Positions 8,351 to 17,677 of a stretch of 64,000 bases of DNA are shown here, in pieces (positions within the stretch are counted from its first letter, which is position 1; each line of letters opens with the position of its first letter). A model generated the notes under the pieces. That model worked only from the letters and a program-made list of their open reading frames with translations, had not been told where the DNA came from and did no database searches. Both the position numbers and the translations under genes were made by a program. The stretch is from Halobaculum sp. XH14 (GTDB lineage Archaea > Halobacteriota > Halobacteria > Halobacteriales > Haloferacaceae). The stretch covers positions 3,038,001 to 3,102,000 of the forward strand of contig NZ_CP134949.1 in NCBI RefSeq assembly GCF_032116555.1. Reading direction: 5' to 3'.

Positions 8351-9118
8351 TCAGATCGGCTCGGCGGCCGCCCGACATCGCTCGTAGAGGGCTTCGAGCC
8401 ACGCTCTCGCGGCGGGCCGGTCCGATTCGACGTGGACGGTCGGCAGCCCCGTCGCGGGGTCGTGGCCCACGACGCTGACGTCCGCGTCGTCGATCGCGAA
8501 CGAGAACGGGACGTCGGCGTCGGGGGCGGCGAGGATCGAGAGGTTCTCGTTCGCCGTCACCGCCCGGAACGCCTCGCCGCCGACCGTCTCGTGGGACTCC
8601 AGGGCGCTCGCGGCGAACACCCGCTCGATGTGGCCTCTGTCCTCGAGGGCGGGGGTCGCGCGTTGCAGCGCCTCGACCGCGGTCGTGCTGACGATCGTGC
8701 CGCGGGACCCGCTCGTCTCACCGAACCGGTCGATCACGTGGTCGACGACGCGGTAGGGGTTGGACGCATCCGCGACGACGACCTCCGCGCCCGTGAACAG
8801 GTGCGCGTGCTCGACGAGCGCCGGGTGGTCGACGAGCTCCAGCAACGGCTCGAGTCGGCCGATGCTCTCGACGGCCGTCTCGTACGTCCGGCCGGCCGCC
8901 AGCAACGCCGCACCGAGGCTCGTCGTCCGATAGCCCTCGCCGGTGTTCTCCAGCAGGCCACCCTCCTCGAGGGCCACGGTCGCGCGGTACACGGTCGTCC
9001 GGGAGAGGTCCGTCCGCTCGGTGAGCTGTTTCCGGGAGAGCGCGTCGTCGCGGCAGGCGGCGAGCAGCCGTTTCCGTCGGAGGATCGAGCGCGGCCGGTC
9101 GTCGTCCGGCGGTTCCAT
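8351..9118 (-). CDS. Winged-helix transcriptional regulator, FilR1-like haloarchaeal type
   Basis: The product has 255 residues. The N-terminal HTH is clear (ALSRKQLTERTDLSRTTVYRA), followed by a wing (GLLENTGEGYRTTSLG) and an about 170-residue C-terminal domain with VVVADASNPYRVVDHVIDRF and SVVGHDPATGLPTVHVESD, as in haloarchaeal regulators with a FilR1-like ligand or partner domain. The start at 9118 (MEPPDDDRP) was chosen over a GTG at 9154 because the TATA-like CATTATAAC falls between them, which fits a leaderless transcript. Inverted repeats overlapping the promoter suggest autoregulation. The regulated target is unknown; the convergent monooxygenase is a candidate. Confidence 0.83.
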   Translation of the reverse strand: MEPPDDDRPRSILRRKRLLAACRDDALSRKQLTERTDLSRTTVYRATVALEEGGLLENTGEGYRTTSLGAALLAAGRTYETAVESIGRLEPLLELVDHPALVEHAHLFTGAEVVVADASNPYRVVDHVIDRFGETSGSRGTIVSTTAVEALQRATPALEDRGHIERVFAASALESHETVGGEAFRAVTANENLSILAAPDADVPFSFAIDDADVSVVGHDPATGLPTVHVESDRPAARAWLEALYERCRAAAEPI

Positions 9119-9140
9119 GGGCCACCTCGCCGTCCGATCG

Positions 9141-9147
9141 TTATAAT
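9141..9147 (-). promoter_or_regulatory. TATA-like box ATTATAA of the HTH regulator gene
   Basis: On the minus strand the sequence CATTATAACG sits 23-29 nt before the chosen start at 9118, the usual distance for haloarchaeal leaderless genes. It supports that start against the upstream GTG. Confidence 0.55.
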
Positions 9148-9173
9148 GGTTCACTTGTAAACCGGCTGTTCGT

Positions 9174-9194
9174 CGGTGAACCGCCCGTTCACCG
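9174..9194. promoter_or_regulatory. Inverted repeat CGGTGAAC-N5-GTTCACCG, putative operator
   Basis: Perfect 8-bp arms separated by CGCCC. A further half-site GGTTCAC lies at 9148-9154, directly against the TATA box of the leftward HTH gene. The arrangement fits a dimeric regulator binding its own promoter region; it could also affect the rightward giant surface-protein gene. Confidence 0.55.
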
Positions 9195-9374
9195 AAAACC
9201 TATCAGCCCATCGATGGTTATAACCGGTCGTTTTCGGAGGAGTCGCGTAATGATCGCCGCACCGTCCCGGCGTCCTCCCGTCCGGCGACGCGGGCCGCTC
9301 GCCCCCGCGACCGGGTCCGCTCACCAGCACGAACGCGCACAGTCGCCCGCAACCGCCCCGGACGCGGCCGACCG

Positions 9375-12300
9375 ATGAGGCGGGTCCTCTCGCTCGCCGT
9401 CGTGGTGGTCGTCCTGCTCGGGAGCGTCACGGTCGCCGGGACGGCACCCTTGGCCGGGGTCGCGGCCGCGGCCGGCAACGGCGCGACCCTCTCGGTGACG
9501 ACCGTCTCGACGAACGGGCCGGTCGACGCCGGCGGGACCCTGACGGTCGAAGCGACGGTCGAGAACGTCGGCGACGACGCCGGGGGAACGCCCGTCAGCC
9601 TCGCCGTGAACGGGACGAACGTGGACGACGAGACGGTTTCGCTTGCGGCGGGCGCGAACGAGACGGTCACGCTCTCGTACGACGTGCCGTCCGGCGCGGA
9701 CACCGGATCGCTCGTCGCCACCGTCTCGACGGCGAACGACAGCGCGGAGCGGACGGTCTCGGTCGACGGCAACGAGACGCTGTCGGGGACGCTGACCGAC
9801 GGCGCGACCGGCGACGCGCTCCCGGGCGTGACCGTGACGGTGGACGACGGCGAGCGCACCCGGACCGTCCAGACCGACGCCAGCGGCACGTACTCGGTGA
9901 CGGTGCTGAACGCCTCGGCGGTCACGGTCTCGGCGACCGCGACCGTCGCCGGGGTCGAGGAGTCCGTCGAGATCAACGGGTCGAACGCGACGACCGTCGA
10001 CGGCCCGACGACGCTCGACCTCGAACTGTATCCCGAACTGCCCGGATCGGGGACGGAGGACGATCCGTATCAGATCGGGAACGCCCGCGAGTTGCAGGCG
10101 ATGAGTCAGGACCTCTCGGGGCACTACGTACTCGTCGACGACGTGAACGCGAGCGGGGCGGCCGACTGGAACGGCGGGAAGGGGTTCGATCCGGTCGGGA
10201 CGACGGACGACCTTACTGATCCGGACCCAGCGACCATGTTCGCGGGGTCCCTCGACGGGCAAGACCGGTCGATAACGGGCCTCTCGATCAACCGCTCTAA
10301 CGAACTGGCCGTCGGACTGTTCGGTGCGGCAAGCGATCCGACGGTCTCGAACGTCTCGCTCGTCGACCTCGACGTGACTGGGGCGTCGCTCGATGACGTT
10401 GGAGATATCACCGCGACTGGCGGACTAGTCGGAGTAACTGCTGGCCTCGACGCGTCTTCGATTGATGCGTCAGGTTCTGTTAGTACAGGTCATTTACAAG
10501 GCGGCCTCGTCGGCGGTTGGTTTGACTCGAATAACCCGATGTCTCTCGAACTCAACAACGTCAGTTCAACCGTCGACGTGACCACCGACGAGATTACGTA
10601 TAGCAGTGGTGGGGTCGTCGGAATCTGGAGGGGTCCAGCGACGATCAAGGACTCTCGGGCAACCGGTGATGTTGTTGGCATTGGAGCTAGCGCCGGCGGA
10701 TTTGCCGGGTCCCTAGATCGAGCGGAACTCACCAACGTCTCGGCGACTGGAACCGTACGGCCGCCGGACGGTAAACAGGTCAACAGAGCTGGCGGGCTCG
10801 TTGGTGAGCTCGAAGATGGAAACGTTAGCCGCTCGGCTGCAACCGGCGATGTGCGCACTGACGGCGGAAATTACGCTGGTGGATTGATCGGTGATAGCGA
10901 CGGAATGGTTTCCATCAACGAGTCATACACGACGGGGAACGTGAGCGGTGAGAGCTATGCTGGTGGGCTTATTGGCACCGATGCCGTGGAGATTTCGAAC
11001 TCCTACGCCACCGGAACGGTAGAGAGTAACAACTGGGCCGGAGGTTTCGTCGGGAGCGAAGCAGCCAGCATTTCCAACTCCTACGCCACAGGGTCCGTTA
11101 ACGGCAGCGACGTCGGCGGTATCGCCGGTGAATTAGTCAGTGAAATGACGAACGTCTACTGGAACGCGAGCACGGCGGCGAACGCTACCACTTCCGGTGC
11201 CGCTACGGGAGCAACTGGTCTCACGCCCGCTCAGATGACCGGCGCGAACGCCACTAAGCACATGGACGGCCTCGACCACGAGACGACCTGGCTCGCAGTC
11301 GAGGACGAGGACACGTATCCGGTGCTCGGCTGGCAGGTCGAGTCATACGACCTCGCACTCGCCGACGACGAAATCGACGTGGGGAACACAACCGAGGCGA
11401 CGGTCGACGTCACGTTAGCCGACGGCACACAGGCGACCGCGACGGCCACCTCGAACTACACCACCGAGGGCAACGTCTCGGTCGACGACGGGACCGTCAC
11501 CGCTGACACCTACGGGACTGACACCGTGATCGCTTCCGGGGGCGGCCTGTCCGATTCGGCGTCGATCACCGCGCTCGGGTCGGGTTTCCAGGTCGAGAGC
11601 GTCGACGGCCCGGCCGACGTGAACGCCGACGAGACGTACTCGTTCGAGGCGACCGTCGCGAACGTCGGTAACGTCGAGGGGACCGGGAACGTCACGCTCT
11701 CGTTCGACGGCACCGAGCTAACCGACGAATCGGTGACGCTCGCCGCGGGCGAGCGTAGGACGATTACCGTGGAGTACACGATTCCCGCTGACGCCGACAC
11801 CGGCACGGTCGACCTGAACGCGACCACGCCCGACGATAACGCGACCGCGGCGGTCGCGGTCAACGGGTACCGGACGCTCTCGGGCACGCTCACTGACGGC
11901 GTGAGCGGCGAGAAACTCTCGGGCGTCGACGTACTCGTCGACGGTGTTGTCGTCGCTACTACGAACGCCAGCGGCTACTACGAGGGCCAGGCTCACGACA
12001 ACGCGACCGTCGAGGCCGGCGCGACGGCGACCGTCGTGGGAGCCGAGGGTGACGTCGAGATCACGGCGACGAACGGGACGACCATCGTCGGGAACACGAC
12101 CGCGAACCTGACGCTGTGGGCGGAACTCGACGGCGATGGAACCGAACAGTCGCCGTACGAGATCGGGAACGCCTACGAACTTCAGGCGATGAGCCAGGAC
12201 CTCTCGGCGAACTACACGCTCGTCTCCGACGTAGACGCGAGCGGAACTGCTGCGTGGAACGACGGCGCGGGCTTCGACCCGATCGCCGGCGATAACGACG

Positions 12301-15300
12301 TGATTTTCTCGGGGACCTTCGATGGCGACGATCACGCCGTCGAGAAACTGGCGATCGATCGCCCCGGAGAGAACAACGTCGGACTGTTCGGTACGACGAA
12401 CGGGACCATCCACGACGTCGCGCTCGCGAATGCGTCGGTCGTCGGAGACAACCGCGTCGGTGGCCTGGTTGGGATTAACGAGGGAGCGATCACGAACGCG
12501 ACGGTGAGCGGATCGGTTCGTGGAACCACTCCAGTCGGCGGATTAGTTGGCGATTTGGAGGCCCCCGTCACGAACGTCTCCGCCACGGCGAACGTGAACG
12601 GTTCGAGAGCGGTTGGTGGACTCGTCGGCGAGCAGAGTACCCACGGGGCGATCGATCGCTCGTGGGCGAGCGGAACCGTGACGGGAACCAGTAGTGATAT
12701 CGGCGGACTGATCGGGCAGTCTCAGGGATACCCGTCCGTCACCAACTCGTGGGCGAGCGGCGACGTAATCGGTGACGGGGCCACCGGATACGTCGGCGGA
12801 TTCGGTGGGAACATCGAACCGGTCCTGTCGAACGTGAGCGCCACCGGCGACGTGACGGCACCGGACGCCGACAGCGTTGGCGGGCTCGTCGGGGCGGCAG
12901 CCGCGGGAGAAATCACGAACACGCGGGCCAGCGGGAACGTAACCGGCGACGAAGAAGTCGGCGGCCTGATCGGTTACGCGTACGAGACCTCCCGATCGTA
13001 CGCGACCGGGACCGTGACCGGCAACGCATCGGTCGGCGGGGCCATCGGATATATTTCGTCCTACGGCTCGACTACCGACGTCTACTGGGACGTGAACGCG
13101 ACGGGCCGGATCGCCTCCGCCGGCAACGCGACCGGGCTCACGACCGCGAACATGACCGGCGCGAACGCCACCGAGAACATGGCCCTGGACTTCGAAACAG
13201 CCTGGGGGCCGACGACCGGCTATCCCCACCTCCGCTGGAACGACGCCCGGGCGGAACCCGTCTTCGCGGTGACGACCGTCGAGCCACCGGCCACCGTCGC
13301 CGCGAACCGGACGCTCGCCGCGAACGCGACCGTCGAGAACGTCGGTGCCGCCGACGGGGCGAAGGACGTGACCCTCTCGTTCGACGGCACCCCGATCGCC
13401 ACGAAGTCGGTGACGCTCGCCGCGGGCGCGAACGAGACGGTCAGCATCGAGGGCCTCGTGCCCGCAGACACCGCGCCCGGCGAGTACGAGGTCCTCGTCA
13501 CGTCACCGGCCGGCGGCGCGGCCAGCGCGACCGTCGAGGTGAAGACGCTCAACACGCTCTCCGGGACGGTCACCGACGGCGTGTCGGGCGATGCGCTCGA
13601 CGACGAGACGGTGGTGGTCGAGTACGCCTCCGGAAGGGCGAAAACGGTCCAGACCGACGCCACGGGCTCGTACACCGTCGAGGTGTTCGACGGGAGCGAG
13701 GTGACCGTCTCCGCTAACGTGACCGCCGACGCGATCGAGAACCCGCAGATCAACGACTCCGCGACATTCACCGTCGATGGCGACGAGACGGTCTCCCTCG
13801 AACTGTGGCCCGAACTCGACGGCGAGGGGACCGAGGCGAACCCGTACGAGATCTCGAACGCCTACGAGTTGCAGGCGATGAATCGGGACCGGTCGGCCGA
13901 CTATCAACTCGTCGAGGACGTCGACGCGAGCGGGACTGCCGAATGGAACGACGGGAAGGGGTTCGACCCGGTCGGCGACAGCCTCGCCGCCAGTTTCACG
14001 GGGACCCTCGACGGTGACGGGCACACGATCACGGAGATGACCATCGACCGGCCTGCAGGGAGCAACGTCGGGTTGTTCGGCTTCATGAACGGTCACGTCT
14101 CGAACGCCACGATACGTGACGCGACCGTTACCGGCGACGAGTCGGTCGGCGGACTCGCCGGCGACCTCTTCGGTTCGGTGACCAACCTGTCGGTGTCTGC
14201 GAACGTCAGCGGCACCGAAAACGTGGGTGGCATCGTCGGCTATCACTCGGGGACGGTGGACGCATCGGCTGTTTCGGGGACCGTCAGTGGAACCGAGGAC
14301 GTGGGCGGGCTCGGTGGCAACGCGGATTCATCGGCAACGGTAACTGATTCCCACGCCGCAAGCACCGTCAGCGGGGCCGAAGAGGTGGGCGGACTCGTTG
14401 GCTCCCTCGCGAATGCAGGAACAGTCGAGAACTCCTACGCGATCGGCGACGTTTCCGGCGACTCCCAGGTTGGCGGTCTCCTCGGGAGCGCGGGTTCGTA
14501 TTCGACGGTCACCGACGCCTACTGGGACGTGGACGCGACGAACCAGTCAACCTCCGCCGACGACGCAATCGGACTCACCACCGACCAACTGACCGGCGTC
14601 GCACCGCTTCAGACCATGTCCGGGTTCGACTTCGAGACCACCTGGCAGCTCTCCACCGGCTACCCGCAACTCCGGTCCCAGGGGCTCGCACCCGTCGGCC
14701 CGCTCGCCATCGAGCACGTCGAGGCCGACGGCGAGGTCGTCGAGGGCCGTCCGCTCGCGGTGACCGTGACCGTCGAGAACGTCGGTGACGCGACCTCGGA
14801 CGGACGGGTGAGGCTGGCCGCCGGCGGCGAGACGGTGAACCGATCGGCCGAACTGGCGCTCGCTCCGGGGGAGAACCGGACTGTCACCCTCGAATGGACT
14901 CCGGAGGACGTATCCTCGGGCACGCACGCGCTGACCGTCGCGTCCGCCTACGACGACGACGCCACGACCGTCCAGGTCGTGGGTATCGGTTCGGTCGAGG
15001 GCACCGTCACCGACGACGTGACCGGCGAGCCGATCGCGGACGCGACCGTCACCGTCGGGAACGGCACGTACGGGCCGTACGACGCGACGACCGGCGCGGA
15101 CGGGTCGTTCGCGCTCGCGGACGTGCCAGCGGGCGATTACGAGGTGACCGTCGACGCCGACGGCTATCACGGCGAGACGACGGCGGACGTCGCGGTCCAC
15201 GACGGTGACGCGACGGACCTCGGGACGCGAACGCTGACGGGCAACGCTTCGATCAGCGGGACCGTCGACGGAGCGCTCTTCGACACCCCGCTCGGGAACG

Positions 15301-17138
15301 CCACTGTGACGGCCGCGAACCCCGGCGGAACGTACACCGCACGGACCGCCGTCGACGGCACGTACACCATCGACGGCGTCCCCGGGACCGGCGACGCGTA
15401 CGCCATCGTCGCCGACGCGAACGGATACGAGCCGAACGCGACGGCCCACACGCCCGTGACCGTGTTCGAGGGCGCGGCCGTCACCGGAATCGACGCCGCG
15501 CTCGCCGGCGACGCCACGCTCGACGCGACCGTCCTCGACGCGCGGGCCGTCGGCACCCACGGCATCGAGGACGCCGACCTGCGACTCACGCGGACCGCGG
15601 ACGGCGCGTCCGTCACGTTCGAACACGCGACCGACGCGAACGGGACCTTCTCGCGCGCCGTCCCCGGTACGGGGGCCGACTACGAACTGGCGGTCGCGGC
15701 CGACGGTTACCTGTCCGCGAGCGAGGCGGTCGGCACCGTCGGCGGGGGCGACTCCGTCGGCGTCGACGCCGAACTCGTCGGCGACGCCACGGTCGCCGGA
15801 ACCGTCACCGACGACGTCACCGGCGAACCCGTCGCGAACGCGACCGTCACCGTCGGGGACGGAAACGGAACGTACCGCGCCGAGACCGACGTCGACGGCG
15901 CGTACGCGGTCACGGTTCCGGGGACGGGCAGCGACTACGCGGTGACCGCCCAGCCGGACGCCCCGTTCCGGACGGCGGGCGCGACGAACGCCACCGTCGA
16001 CTCCAACCGGACCGTCACGGCGGACCTCGCGCTCGGACGGGTGTCGACGTACGTCGCCGTCGACGCGCTCGGTTCGCCCGGCACGGTCGAGGAGGACGAC
16101 CGCTTCACCGTGACCGCCACGGTGACGAACCTCGGCGCCGACGGCGGAAACGCGACCGTGGAGTACCGCCGCAACGGCACCGTCGTCGACTCGGCGACCG
16201 TCTCGCCGGACGCCGGGAACGCGACGGTCGTCACGTTCGAGGACGCAATCGGCGAGCCGGGGACGTACGTGCTCGGGGTCCGAACCGCGGACGAGACGGT
16301 CTCGAACTCGATCGACGCCACCCGAGCGACCGGTGGCGGCGGCTCCGACGACGACGGTGGTTCCGCCGGCGACGACGACGGGTCGGCTTCCTCCGGCGAG
16401 CCGGACGACGTGGCGACGGTGGCCGCCGAGATGGACACCGACGGCCACGCCACCGCGACCGTCTCGGACGGTGCCACGGGGACGGTCCGAGTCGAACTCG
16501 GCGACCTCGTTCGAGACGACGCGAGCGGCACCGCGATCACGCGGGTCGACCTCTCGCTCGACCGGGGCGGGAGCGACGTCACGTTTACCGCCGACTCGCT
16601 GTCCGAGCGGCCGGCGGGGACGAGCGGCTTCAGGCCGGAAGGCGGTGCTTCCGCGTCCGAGGCACTCGCTTACTTCGAGCTGACCGCCACGGGCGAGGAC
16701 GGGGACGATAGCCAGCGTCTCGACTCGGCGACGGTCCGCTTCGCGGTCGAGGCCGACCGGCTCGAAGGGGACGAACTCGACCGCGAGAACGTCGTCCTCC
16801 ACCGGTTCGACGAGGACGACGGGGAGTGGGAGGCGCTGGAGACTGCGGCCGTCGAAACGACGGACGGGCGGGTCGTCTACGAGGCGACCACCCCGGGCTT
16901 CTCGGTGTTCGCGGTCGGCGCGGGGAACGGCTCCGCCGACGACCCCGGTGGCGCGTCGACACCCGACGGCGGTACAATCCTGACCGAGTCACCGACGCCG
17001 ACGGGAACGCAGCCGTCGAGCGTCGGCACTACCGACGCGGACCAACGGTCGACGAACACCGAGGGTCCCGGGTTCGGGGGTGCCGTCACGCTCCTCGCGC
17101 TCCTCTCCGTCGCGTTCGTCGTTCGGCGGAGGGCGTAG
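9375..17138 (+). CDS. Giant modular PGF-CTERM surface glycoprotein (CARDB, carboxypeptidase-regulatory and GLUG repeats)
   Basis: The product has 2587 residues. A Sec signal peptide (1-34, ending VAAAAG) is followed by three similar blocks: CARDB-like adhesion domain, carboxypeptidase-regulatory-like domain, then a GLUG-repeat region beginning at residues near 221, 916 and 1480 (each opens with a GTE..PY.I.NA.ELQAM segment). A fourth CARDB (about 1774) precedes tandem carboxypeptidase-regulatory domains (1869-2220), a fifth CARDB-like domain (2222-2315), a Gly/Asp/Ser linker (2320-2343), a PGF-pre-PGF domain (2345-2515), a Thr/Ser-rich stalk and the PGF-CTERM signal (PGFGGAVTLLALLSVAFVVRRR). 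Archaeosortase A probably processes and lipid-anchors it. There are many N-x-S/T sites. GLUG block 1 (about 10380-11200) is clearly poorer in G+C than the rest. Likely adhesin or cell-wall function. Confidence 0.9.
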   Translation: MRRVLSLAVVVVVLLGSVTVAGTAPLAGVAAAAGNGATLSVTTVSTNGPVDAGGTLTVEATVENVGDDAGGTPVSLAVNGTNVDDETVSLAAGANETVTLSYDVPSGADTGSLVATVSTANDSAERTVSVDGNETLSGTLTDGATGDALPGVTVTVDDGERTRTVQTDASGTYSVTVLNASAVTVSATATVAGVEESVEINGSNATTVDGPTTLDLELYPELPGSGTEDDPYQIGNARELQAMSQDLSGHYVLVDDVNASGAADWNGGKGFDPVGTTDDLTDPDPATMFAGSLDGQDRSITGLSINRSNELAVGLFGAASDPTVSNVSLVDLDVTGASLDDVGDITATGGLVGVTAGLDASSIDASGSVSTGHLQGGLVGGWFDSNNPMSLELNNVSSTVDVTTDEITYSSGGVVGIWRGPATIKDSRATGDVVGIGASAGGFAGSLDRAELTNVSATGTVRPPDGKQVNRAGGLVGELEDGNVSRSAATGDVRTDGGNYAGGLIGDSDGMVSINESYTTGNVSGESYAGGLIGTDAVEISNSYATGTVESNNWAGGFVGSEAASISNSYATGSVNGSDVGGIAGELVSEMTNVYWNASTAANATTSGAATGATGLTPAQMTGANATKHMDGLDHETTWLAVEDEDTYPVLGWQVESYDLALADDEIDVGNTTEATVDVTLADGTQATATATSNYTTEGNVSVDDGTVTADTYGTDTVIASGGGLSDSASITALGSGFQVESVDGPADVNADETYSFEATVANVGNVEGTGNVTLSFDGTELTDESVTLAAGERRTITVEYTIPADADTGTVDLNATTPDDNATAAVAVNGYRTLSGTLTDGVSGEKLSGVDVLVDGVVVATTNASGYYEGQAHDNATVEAGATATVVGAEGDVEITATNGTTIVGNTTANLTLWAELDGDGTEQSPYEIGNAYELQAMSQDLSANYTLVSDVDASGTAAWNDGAGFDPIAGDNDVIFSGTFDGDDHAVEKLAIDRPGENNVGLFGTTNGTIHDVALANASVVGDNRVGGLVGINEGAITNATVSGSVRGTTPVGGLVGDLEAPVTNVSATANVNGSRAVGGLVGEQSTHGAIDRSWASGTVTGTSSDIGGLIGQSQGYPSVTNSWASGDVIGDGATGYVGGFGGNIEPVLSNVSATGDVTAPDADSVGGLVGAAAAGEITNTRASGNVTGDEEVGGLIGYAYETSRSYATGTVTGNASVGGAIGYISSYGSTTDVYWDVNATGRIASAGNATGLTTANMTGANATENMALDFETAWGPTTGYPHLRWNDARAEPVFAVTTVEPPATVAANRTLAANATVENVGAADGAKDVTLSFDGTPIATKSVTLAAGANETVSIEGLVPADTAPGEYEVLVTSPAGGAASATVEVKTLNTLSGTVTDGVSGDALDDETVVVEYASGRAKTVQTDATGSYTVEVFDGSEVTVSANVTADAIENPQINDSATFTVDGDETVSLELWPELDGEGTEANPYEISNAYELQAMNRDRSADYQLVEDVDASGTAEWNDGKGFDPVGDSLAASFTGTLDGDGHTITEMTIDRPAGSNVGLFGFMNGHVSNATIRDATVTGDESVGGLAGDLFGSVTNLSVSANVSGTENVGGIVGYHSGTVDASAVSGTVSGTEDVGGLGGNADSSATVTDSHAASTVSGAEEVGGLVGSLANAGTVENSYAIGDVSGDSQVGGLLGSAGSYSTVTDAYWDVDATNQSTSADDAIGLTTDQLTGVAPLQTMSGFDFETTWQLSTGYPQLRSQGLAPVGPLAIEHVEADGEVVEGRPLAVTVTVENVGDATSDGRVRLAAGGETVNRSAELALAPGENRTVTLEWTPEDVSSGTHALTVASAYDDDATTVQVVGIGSVEGTVTDDVTGEPIADATVTVGNGTYGPYDATTGADGSFALADVPAGDYEVTVDADGYHGETTADVAVHDGDATDLGTRTLTGNASISGTVDGALFDTPLGNATVTAANPGGTYTARTAVDGTYTIDGVPGTGDAYAIVADANGYEPNATAHTPVTVFEGAAVTGIDAALAGDATLDATVLDARAVGTHGIEDADLRLTRTADGASVTFEHATDANGTFSRAVPGTGADYELAVAADGYLSASEAVGTVGGGDSVGVDAELVGDATVAGTVTDDVTGEPVANATVTVGDGNGTYRAETDVDGAYAVTVPGTGSDYAVTAQPDAPFRTAGATNATVDSNRTVTADLALGRVSTYVAVDALGSPGTVEEDDRFTVTATVTNLGADGGNATVEYRRNGTVVDSATVSPDAGNATVVTFEDAIGEPGTYVLGVRTADETVSNSIDATRATGGGGSDDDGGSAGDDDGSASSGEPDDVATVAAEMDTDGHATATVSDGATGTVRVELGDLVRDDASGTAITRVDLSLDRGGSDVTFTADSLSERPAGTSGFRPEGGASASEALAYFELTATGEDGDDSQRLDSATVRFAVEADRLEGDELDRENVVLHRFDEDDGEWEALETAAVETTDGRVVYEATTPGFSVFAVGAGNGSADDPGGASTPDGGTILTESPTPTGTQPSSVGTTDADQRSTNTEGPGFGGAVTLLALLSVAFVVRRRA

Positions 17139-17677
17139 GGACCGTCCCTCTCGGCTCCGCCCCGTCCGCGACTCGTCGGTCGGCCACCGACCGATCGCGG
17201 CACGCCCTCGGGCGGCCGTCCCTCGTGTCCGAGTGTCCGCTACTCGACACGTGTCGCGTCGCGGGAACCGGCACACCGGGAGTTCCGCCTCCCGCGCCAG
17301 CACCAACACTGAACGGAGGACGGCCCGGACCGGCACTCGCTGCCCGAGCCCGACGTGGTCCCGGAAGAGATACATAACGGTAGAGCTACACTTATCGAGT
17401 TCGTTCCGAGGCCATGGAGCACCCCGAGCACGACCCGCACCAGCTACTGGATCAGACGCCGCTGTTGGAGGCGACCCGCGACGGCCCGCTCGACCGGTCG
17501 AGAAAGGGGGAGTAGCAGGTCCGACTTCAGGTGGGGAAGGGGGGAACGAAGCCGGATCGAGGGAGGTGTGCCATCCCCGTCCGTACCCGGACCCCTCCGA
17601 TACTTAACGGAAACTATGACTTCGATCGTCGTTTCAGTTTCCGGGTGCCGAACCGGCGTGGGGCCGGTAGCCGGTCC
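17139..17677. other. Intergenic region between surface protein and beta-helix genes
   Basis: Apart from one short reading frame at 17414-17515 (listed separately), no coding frame is convincing. AT-richer patches at about 17368-17400 and 17600-17640 could be promoter remnants. Confidence 0.5.
17414..17515 (+). pseudogene. Possible N-terminal remnant of a winged-helix regulator, or a 33-residue small protein
   Basis: ATG to TAG gives 33 residues: an acidic/His start, then LLDQTPLLEATRDGPLDRSR. The segment LLEA.RDGPLDR is how many haloarchaeal HTH domains begin (helix 1 and turn), but here it stops after RKGE. A promoter-like ACACTTATC lies about 25-30 nt upstream. It is either a decayed regulator gene, whose remainder is not visible downstream, or an intact small protein. 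Low certainty. Confidence 0.35.

Noticed and set aside
14547-16802. A 751-codon open frame on the minus strand inside the giant surface-protein gene
   Set aside because: It mirrors the codon pattern of the plus-strand gene, is Arg/Gly/Val-rich without any motif, and the plus strand has clear domains there. Typical high-GC shadow.
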